Assembly: GCF_001687365.1 (NCBI RefSeq)
Contig: NZ_LGLV01000010.1
Location: 186,001 to 250,000 of the forward strand
Direction of reading: 5' to 3'
Length of the DNA: 64,000 bases
Source: Pararhizobium polonicum
GTDB lineage: Bacteria > Pseudomonadota > Alphaproteobacteria > Rhizobiales > Rhizobiaceae
Shown here one piece after another: positions 58,881-64,000 of this stretch; position 1 is the first letter of the stretch, and each line of letters starts with the position of its first letter. The translations under genes were made by a program, and so were the position numbers. Under the pieces are notes generated by a model. That model had not been told where the DNA came from. It saw only the letters and a program-made list of their open reading frames with translations, and did not search any database.

Positions 58881-61509
58881 CGATGATCCCCCTGATTTCC
58901 GCGCGGCACGAGCCGCAATTGGTTCCGGCGTTCAAGTCTTTGCCGACCGCTTCGACGCTGTGACACCCACCGCGCACAGCCGCGACGATCTGGTTGACGC
59001 CGACGCCGAAGCAGGAGCAGACGGTGGCGCCCGGGTCCATGCGGCCGGCGCCGGGGCGTCCGGCAACGACGGCGAAGCGTCTGGCGAGCTCGGTATGTCG
59101 GACGGTGAGCTGCTCGATCGCCCAGTTGCGGGCGACGGCGACGGGCCGGCGGGCGAGGAAAAAAGCTGCGAGCAGCCGCTCGCCGTCGAAGAAGGCGAGG
59201 CGCAGGTCGCCGGATTGCGCGTCCGCATAGCCGAGCGGTTCGATATGATCTGGAATGCCGAAATGAGTGCGGCACCATGCGGTCCAGCTGTCCGGTGCCG
59301 CATCGAAGGCGAGTTCCAAGCGCCAACCGCTGGCTGCTTTTGCCAGAGCCCAGTAAACGCTGTCGAGGTTTTGCGGCTTGGCGAAGGAGACGGCAAAACC
59401 ATAGCTTTCCACCTTCAGCGGCCGGGCAGCGACGGCGACATTCTTCGAGGCCGGCTGTCCGGAAATCGGATCGGTGAGCGGCGCAACGACGGCGTCGATG
59501 CGTGCCTTGGCGGCGAACTGGTCATTCCAGTGCATCGGCACGAACAGGCTGCCGCGCGCCTGCCGGTCGGTGACGAGGGCGCGCACCACGGCTTTGCCAT
59601 AGGGGCTTTCGATCTCGACGAGACCTGCGCTGGCAACGCCGATCTCCATGGCGTCACGCGGGTGGATTTCGGCGAAGGGCTCGGCGATATGGGCGGAGAG
59701 CCGGGCGCTTTTGCCGGTCCGCGTCATCGTGTGCCACTGGTCGCGGATGCGGCCGGTGTTGAGTGTCAGCGGGAAATCCGTGCTGGTCCGGTCTGAGACA
59801 GGCACCTCGACGGCAATGAAGCGGGCCTTGCGATCGGCATGAAAAAAGCCGCCTTCACCGAAGAAGCGCGTGATCTGCGCTTGTGTGTTTTCCGATTGCG
59901 GCCATTGAAACGGTGTCAGTGCATCATAGGCATCGGCATCGATCTGCCGGTGGGCGCCGATATCGAAATCGCGGCTGCCGTTGTTTTCGAACGCCGAAAG
60001 CCCGGCATGTTCTGCAAAGACATCCGCTGCGGACGGAAAGGAAAATTCGCCTGCAAAGCCCATGCGGCGCCCGACTTCGGCCATCTGCCACCAGTCGGCC
60101 TTGGCCTCGCCGGGCGCTTTGAGGAAGGCGCGCTGGCGGGAGATGCGGCGCTCGGAATTGGTGACCGTGCCGTCCTTTTCACCCCAGCCGAGCGAAGGCA
60201 GGAGAACATGAGCATATTGCGTCGTGTCGGTTTCCTGCAGGACATCAGACACGACGACGAAAGGACAGGCCGCAATCGCGGCAGCGACCGCATCGGCGTC
60301 CGGCATCGAGACGACCGGGTTGGTGGCCATGATCCAGAGCGCCTTGATCCGGCCGTCGGCGACGGCTCGGAACATGTCGACGGCCTTCAGGCCGGGCTTG
60401 CGAGCGATATCAGGCGATTGCCAGAAGCGCTGGACGCGGTCGCAGTCCTCGGGATTTTCGATGGCCATGTGGGCCGCCAGCATATTGGCAAGGCCGCCAA
60501 CCTCGCGTCCGCCCATGGCGTTCGGCTGGCCGGTCAGCGAAAACGGCCCCATGCCCGGACGGCCGATGCGGCTGGTTGCCAGGTGACAGTTGATGATGGC
60601 GTTGACCTTGTCGGTGCCGGAAGCGGACTGGTTGACGCCCTGGCTGTAGCAGGTGACGACCTTTTCGGTTTCCTCGAACAGGCGGAAGAACTGCCGCAAC
60701 TGCATGGAGGGCAGGCCGGTTAATTCCATCAGGTCCGCGATGCTGAGGGCCGAGGCGGACGCAAAGGCCTCTGCGAAACCATTGGTGTGCGTGCCGATGT
60801 AGTTCTGATCGATCGCGGCAGTACCCGCGAGGTGAGCCAGCAGGCCCATGAAAAGCGCCACGTCGCCATCCGGGCGGATCGCCAGATGCAGGTCGGCGAT
60901 ATCGGCCGTCATCGTCCGGCGCGGGTCGATGACGACGACCTTCATGCTTGGCCGGGCGGCCTTGGCGGCGGCGAGGCGCTGGTAGATCACCGGATGGCAC
61001 CACGCGAGATTGGAGCCGGTGAGGATGACGAGATCGGCACGCTCGATATCCTCGTAGGTGCCGGGAACGGTATCGGCGCCGAAAGCGCGTTTGTGTCCGG
61101 CAACGGAGGAGGACATGCAGAGGCGCGAATTGGTGTCGATATTGGCGGAGCCGATGAAGCCTTTCATCAGCTTGTTGGCGATATAATAGTCCTCCGTCAG
61201 CAACTGGCCGGAGACGTAGAAGGCCACGGAATCCGGGCCATGTTCTGCGATGGTTTGCGAGAAGCGGGCGGCGACGAGGTCGAGCGCCTCATCCCAGTTC
61301 GCCCGTTCTCCGTTGATCTGCGGATGAAGAACCCGGCCGTCGAGATCGATGGTTTCGGCGAGCGCCGAGCCCTTGGAACACAGCCGCCCGAAATTGGCCG
61401 GATGGTCGGGATCGCCCTTGACGCTGACTGCGCCGGTGTCGTCGATTTTGGCGATGACGCCGCAACCGACGCCGCAATAGGGGCAGGTGGTCCTGGTTTC
61501 AGTGGACAT
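58852..61509 (-). CDS. nasA: Assimilatory nitrate reductase, catalytic subunit with C-terminal [2Fe-2S] domain
   Basis: Cytoplasmic molybdenum enzyme (885 aa) that reduces nitrate to nitrite. The N-terminal [4Fe-4S] ligands are Cys9, Cys12 and Cys16 plus the Cys of LCSKG. The bis-MGD fold fills the middle. The last 60 residues form a Bfd-like [2Fe-2S] domain (CSCFGVGVNQI and CGSC), a form known from assimilatory enzymes that take electrons from an NADH-linked partner. The ATG at 61509 has GGAGG seven bases upstream. It lies between nirD and cysG. Confidence 0.95.
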   Translation of the reverse strand: MSTETRTTCPYCGVGCGVIAKIDDTGAVSVKGDPDHPANFGRLCSKGSALAETIDLDGRVLHPQINGERANWDEALDLVAARFSQTIAEHGPDSVAFYVSGQLLTEDYYIANKLMKGFIGSANIDTNSRLCMSSSVAGHKRAFGADTVPGTYEDIERADLVILTGSNLAWCHPVIYQRLAAAKAARPSMKVVVIDPRRTMTADIADLHLAIRPDGDVALFMGLLAHLAGTAAIDQNYIGTHTNGFAEAFASASALSIADLMELTGLPSMQLRQFFRLFEETEKVVTCYSQGVNQSASGTDKVNAIINCHLATSRIGRPGMGPFSLTGQPNAMGGREVGGLANMLAAHMAIENPEDCDRVQRFWQSPDIARKPGLKAVDMFRAVADGRIKALWIMATNPVVSMPDADAVAAAIAACPFVVVSDVLQETDTTQYAHVLLPSLGWGEKDGTVTNSERRISRQRAFLKAPGEAKADWWQMAEVGRRMGFAGEFSFPSAADVFAEHAGLSAFENNGSRDFDIGAHRQIDADAYDALTPFQWPQSENTQAQITRFFGEGGFFHADRKARFIAVEVPVSDRTSTDFPLTLNTGRIRDQWHTMTRTGKSARLSAHIAEPFAEIHPRDAMEIGVASAGLVEIESPYGKAVVRALVTDRQARGSLFVPMHWNDQFAAKARIDAVVAPLTDPISGQPASKNVAVAARPLKVESYGFAVSFAKPQNLDSVYWALAKAASGWRLELAFDAAPDSWTAWCRTHFGIPDHIEPLGYADAQSGDLRLAFFDGERLLAAFFLARRPVAVARNWAIEQLTVRHTELARRFAVVAGRPGAGRMDPGATVCSCFGVGVNQIVAAVRGGCHSVEAVGKDLNAGTNCGSCRAEIRGIIDGCLAAAAE

Positions 61510-61547
61510 GAGCGTGCCTCCACTGGCTCCGGCATTCGTTGCAACCA

Positions 61548-61732
61548 CCCCCCTCTGTCAGCTTTGCTGACATCTCCCCCTCAAGGGGGGAGATCGGGAG
61601 CCTGCCGCGCCGTTCGTGTCCTCCAACCGCAACGCGCATCTTCCAGACGCTAAAATTGCTGTACGAGGCAGCGGCATATGCCGTCCGATCTCCCCCCTTG
61701 AGGGGGAGATGTCCCGAAGGGACAGAGGGGGG
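61548..61732. repeat. Palindromic intergenic mosaic repeat between nirD and nasA
   Basis: The element has inverted ends: CCCCCCTCTGTC at 61548 and GACAGAGGGGGG at 61732. Each end is followed inward by its own hairpin (TGTCAGC-TTT-GCTGACA on the left, GTCCCGAAGGGAC on the right) and by a CTCCCCCTCAAGGGGG-type stem. The right end matches 909-953. A RIME-like identity is inferred. Confidence 0.8.
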
Positions 61733-61752
61733 TGTTCCTTGCTCCATCGCTG

Positions 61753-62082
61753 CTATTCCGCCGCCATCATCAGGCTTTCGAGCGCGATGGAGAGCGCACC
61801 ATTGTCATTGCGCACCGGGATCGTCCGCACTTCTCCCTCGTCGGCACCCAGCGCCTTGCCGGTTTCCAGCGAAATCACCCAGTTGTGCAGCGGGCAGGTG
61901 ACGGCCGTTCCGTGAACGATGCCCTGGCTCAGCGGTCCGCCCTTGTGGGGGCAGTGATCCTCAATGGCGAAGACTTCGTTTTCGGCCGTGCGAAAGACGG
62001 CGATCTTGCCTTGCTGCGTCTTCACGCAGCGCGCGCCGCGCAACGGGATGTCGGAGATATCGCCGATTGCGATCCAGTTCAT
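61753..62082 (-). CDS. nirD: Nitrite reductase (NADH) small subunit
   Basis: Rieske-type small subunit (109 aa) of assimilatory nitrite reductase. The [2Fe-2S] ligands are in CPHKGG and CPLHNW, at normal spacing. AAGGGA precedes the ATG at 62082. It sits between nirB and nasA, with mosaic repeats on both sides. It has no catalytic centre of its own and is needed for NirB activity. Confidence 0.95.
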   Translation of the reverse strand: MNWIAIGDISDIPLRGARCVKTQQGKIAVFRTAENEVFAIEDHCPHKGGPLSQGIVHGTAVTCPLHNWVISLETGKALGADEGEVRTIPVRNDNGALSIALESLMMAAE

Positions 62083-62130
62083 GTGTTCGTTCCCTTTACT
62101 CTCTGAATATGCGGCGGCATCGGTTCCTTT

Positions 62131-62249
62131 ACCCTCCCCTTGAGGGGGAGGGTCGGCGCGAAGCGACGGGGTGGGGTGACCTTTCATGTCGAGCAACGGA
62201 TCACCCCCACCCGCGACTTCGTCGTGACCTCCCCCCTCAAGGGGGAGGT
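62131..62249. repeat. Palindromic intergenic mosaic repeat between nirB and nirD
   Basis: Two imperfect inverted arms of about 48 bases (62131-62179 and 62201-62249) each begin with a CTCCCC/GGGGAG hairpin and carry CGCGAAGCGAC-type sequence inward. The whole could fold into one large stem in the operon transcript. Confidence 0.78.
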
Positions 62250-62251
62250 AA

Positions 62252-64000
62252 TCATTCCGCAGCCTCCGGATAGCCGACCGTCGCCATCGGGCGGAACTCA
62301 TGCTTGTCCTTGCCGGAGACGCGCTCCGACCAGGGATCGACCTGGGCGAATTGCTGGGAGAAGACGAAGCGCTCGTAATAGGCCTGGCGCTTGTCGGCAT
62401 CGCCCATGATCTGGCGGCGGATTTCCTCGAGACCGATGCGTTTCGCCCATTTGTAGATGCGCTCGAGATAGCGGCCCTGCTCACGGTACATCTGCGTCAG
62501 CGCCACGATGTAGTGCAGTGCCTCGTCCTCGGTCTTGACGAGGCCGAGTATTTCCGTGCCCTTGATGTCGAGACCGGCGGCACCGGCGAAATGGATCTCG
62601 AAGCCACTATCGACGCAAATGACGCCGATATCCTTGCAGGTCGCCTCGGCGCAGTTGCGCGGACAGCCGGAGACGGCAAGCTTCAGCTTGGCCGGCGTCC
62701 AGGAGCCCCACATGAACTTCTCGATGCGGATGCCGAGCCCGGTCGAATCCTGCGTGCCGAAGCGGCACCAGTCGGAGCCGACGCAGGTTTTCACGGTGCG
62801 CAGGCCCTTGGCATAGGCCTGGCCGGAGATGAAGCCGGCCTTGCCGAGATCGGCCCAGACGGCGGGCAGGTCTTCCTTCTCGATGCCGAGCAGGTCGATA
62901 CGCTGGCCGCCGGTCACTTTCACCATCGGGATGTCGAACTTGTCGACCACGTCAGCGATCGCCCGCAATTCGCCGGAATTGGTGACGCCGCCCCACATGC
63001 GCGGCACGACCGAATAGGTGCCGTCCTTCTGGATATTGGCGTGGACGCGCTCGTTGATGAAACGCGACTGGTAGTCGTCGGCATACTCATTCGGCCAGTC
63101 GCAGACGAGGTAGTAGTTGAGCGCCGGCCGGCATTTGGCGCAGCCGCACGAGGTCTTCCATTCCAGCTCCTGCATGACGGCGGGAATGGTCTTCAGCCCC
63201 TTGGCCTTGATCAGGCGGCGCACGTCGTCATGGCCGAGATCGGTGCATTTGCACATCGGCTGCACGGCGGCCGGATTGTAGGCGTCGCCCAGCGTGATGG
63301 TCATCAGCTGCTCGACAAGGCCGGTGCAGGAGCCGCAGGAGGCGGATGCCTTGGTATGGGCCCGCACGTCGTCGAGAGACGTCAGCCCCTTGCCGGTGAT
63401 CGCACCCGTGATCTTGCCCTTGCAGACGCCGTTGCAGCCGCAGATTTCCGCATCATCCGGCAAGGCTGCAACGGCCGCCGTAGGGTCCAGCGGAGACCCT
63501 CCCTGGTAGGCCTGGCCGAAAATGAGCGTTTCGCGCATTTCGGAGATATCGGTGGCTTTCTTCTTCAGGTCGTTGAACCAGGCGCCATCGGCGGTCTCGC
63601 CGTAGAGCACGGTACCGATGATGCGGTTGTCCTTCAGCACCACCCGCTTGTAGACGCCCGCGGTGGCGTCCCGCAGCACGATTTCCTCGCGGTCCTCGCC
63701 TTCGGCAAAGTCGCCAAGCGAGAAGAGGTTGATGCCGGTGACCTTGAGTTTCGTCGGTGTGTCCGAATGGACGAAGGCCGGAGTGCGGTCGCCGGCCAGA
63801 TGCGCTGCGGCGATCCGCGCCATTTCGTACAAGGGGGCGACGAGCCCGTAGACCATGCCGCCGACTTCGGCGCATTCGCCCAGTGCCAGAATGTCGCCGT
63901 CCGAGGTCTGCATGCCGGAATCAACGACGATGCCACGGTTGACAGCAAGGCCTGCTTCCTTGGCAATCGCCGCATTCGGACGGATACCGACGGCCATGAC
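62252..64000 (-). CDS. nirB: Nitrite reductase (NADH) large subunit NirB (5' end cut by window edge)
   Basis: Large subunit of cytoplasmic nitrite reductase, reducing nitrite to ammonium with NADH. The N-terminal FAD part is lost; the frame runs open to base 64000. About 582 residues remain of an expected 810 or so. The visible part begins in the FAD domain (VGIRPNAAIA). It then has two Bfd-like [2Fe-2S] segments (CGCNGVCKG and CGCAKC) and the siroheme/[4Fe-4S] half with CVGSDWC and GCPRNCAEATCKDIG. The nirB-nirD-nasA-cysG set covers nitrate to ammonium, plus the siroheme it needs. Confidence 0.96.
   Translation of the reverse strand, partial: VMAVGIRPNAAIAKEAGLAVNRGIVVDSGMQTSDGDILALGECAEVGGMVYGLVAPLYEMARIAAAHLAGDRTPAFVHSDTPTKLKVTGINLFSLGDFAEGEDREEIVLRDATAGVYKRVVLKDNRIIGTVLYGETADGAWFNDLKKKATDISEMRETLIFGQAYQGGSPLDPTAAVAALPDDAEICGCNGVCKGKITGAITGKGLTSLDDVRAHTKASASCGSCTGLVEQLMTITLGDAYNPAAVQPMCKCTDLGHDDVRRLIKAKGLKTIPAVMQELEWKTSCGCAKCRPALNYYLVCDWPNEYADDYQSRFINERVHANIQKDGTYSVVPRMWGGVTNSGELRAIADVVDKFDIPMVKVTGGQRIDLLGIEKEDLPAVWADLGKAGFISGQAYAKGLRTVKTCVGSDWCRFGTQDSTGLGIRIEKFMWGSWTPAKLKLAVSGCPRNCAEATCKDIGVICVDSGFEIHFAGAAGLDIKGTEILGLVKTEDEALHYIVALTQMYREQGRYLERIYKWAKRIGLEEIRRQIMGDADKRQAYYERFVFSQQFAQVDPWSERVSGKDKHEFRPMATVGYPEAAE

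Overview
The window looks like chromosomal DNA from a member of the Rhizobiaceae (Rhizobium, Agrobacterium or a close relative). It is GC-rich and densely coded. It carries gene sets typical of that group: a glpRDSTPQUV-type glycerol locus, an lpiA-acvB pair, a class I 5-aminolevulinate synthase (hemA) and an fds-type NAD-linked formate dehydrogenase. No rRNA, tRNA, CRISPR array, phage or intact insertion sequence was seen. Both ends cut a gene: fdhD at the left and nirB at the right.

Layout. (1) 1-7230, minus strand: a LysR regulator, then fdsG-fdsB-fdsA-fdhD for formate oxidation. (2) 7267-16709: an SDR dehydrogenase divergent from glpR, then glpD and the glycerol ABC importer glpS-T-P-Q-U-V, with candidate GlpR operators in front of glpR and glpD. 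(3) 16883-20237: an ExoY-like sugar transferase behind an AT-rich leader, two unknown proteins and a potassium channel with a zinc ribbon. (4) 20465-24444: lpiA and acvB, which make and hydrolyse lysyl-phosphatidylglycerol. (5) 24529-28613: a small unknown protein, cheW, rocD, rocF and an Lrp-type regulator (arginine breakdown). (6) 28648-41604: tamB with a large internal duplication, tamA, a glycine-zipper lipoprotein, hemA with a probable Irr box, an EstB-like hydrolase, dxr and a META-domain protein. (7) 41609-56268: an accessory-looking cluster with two ribose-type ABC importers, a flavin-dependent monooxygenase, two SfnB/DszC-like acyl-CoA-dehydrogenase-fold proteins and a flavoprotein. 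It probably scavenges sulfur from organic compounds. (8) 56374-64000, minus strand: small proteins, then the assimilatory nitrate set nirB-nirD-nasA-cysG.

The strongest candidate for an undescribed system is region 7. Its genes lie in five transcription units, and several leaders share an AT-rich motif built on GTCTAT or TCTATAGA. In two leaders the half-sites repeat with a 13-base period. The pairing of sugar-type importers with desulfurising flavoenzymes suggests a sulfur-containing, sugar-like or bulky substrate. No flavin reductase lies in the window.

Other points of note: GlpS and GlpT have complementary defects that should leave one working ATP site. TamB carries two tandem copies of a roughly 510-residue block. 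Palindromic intergenic repeats of the rhizobial mosaic type sit only inside the formate dehydrogenase and nitrate operons. Function calls rest on motifs read by eye; no database search was possible.
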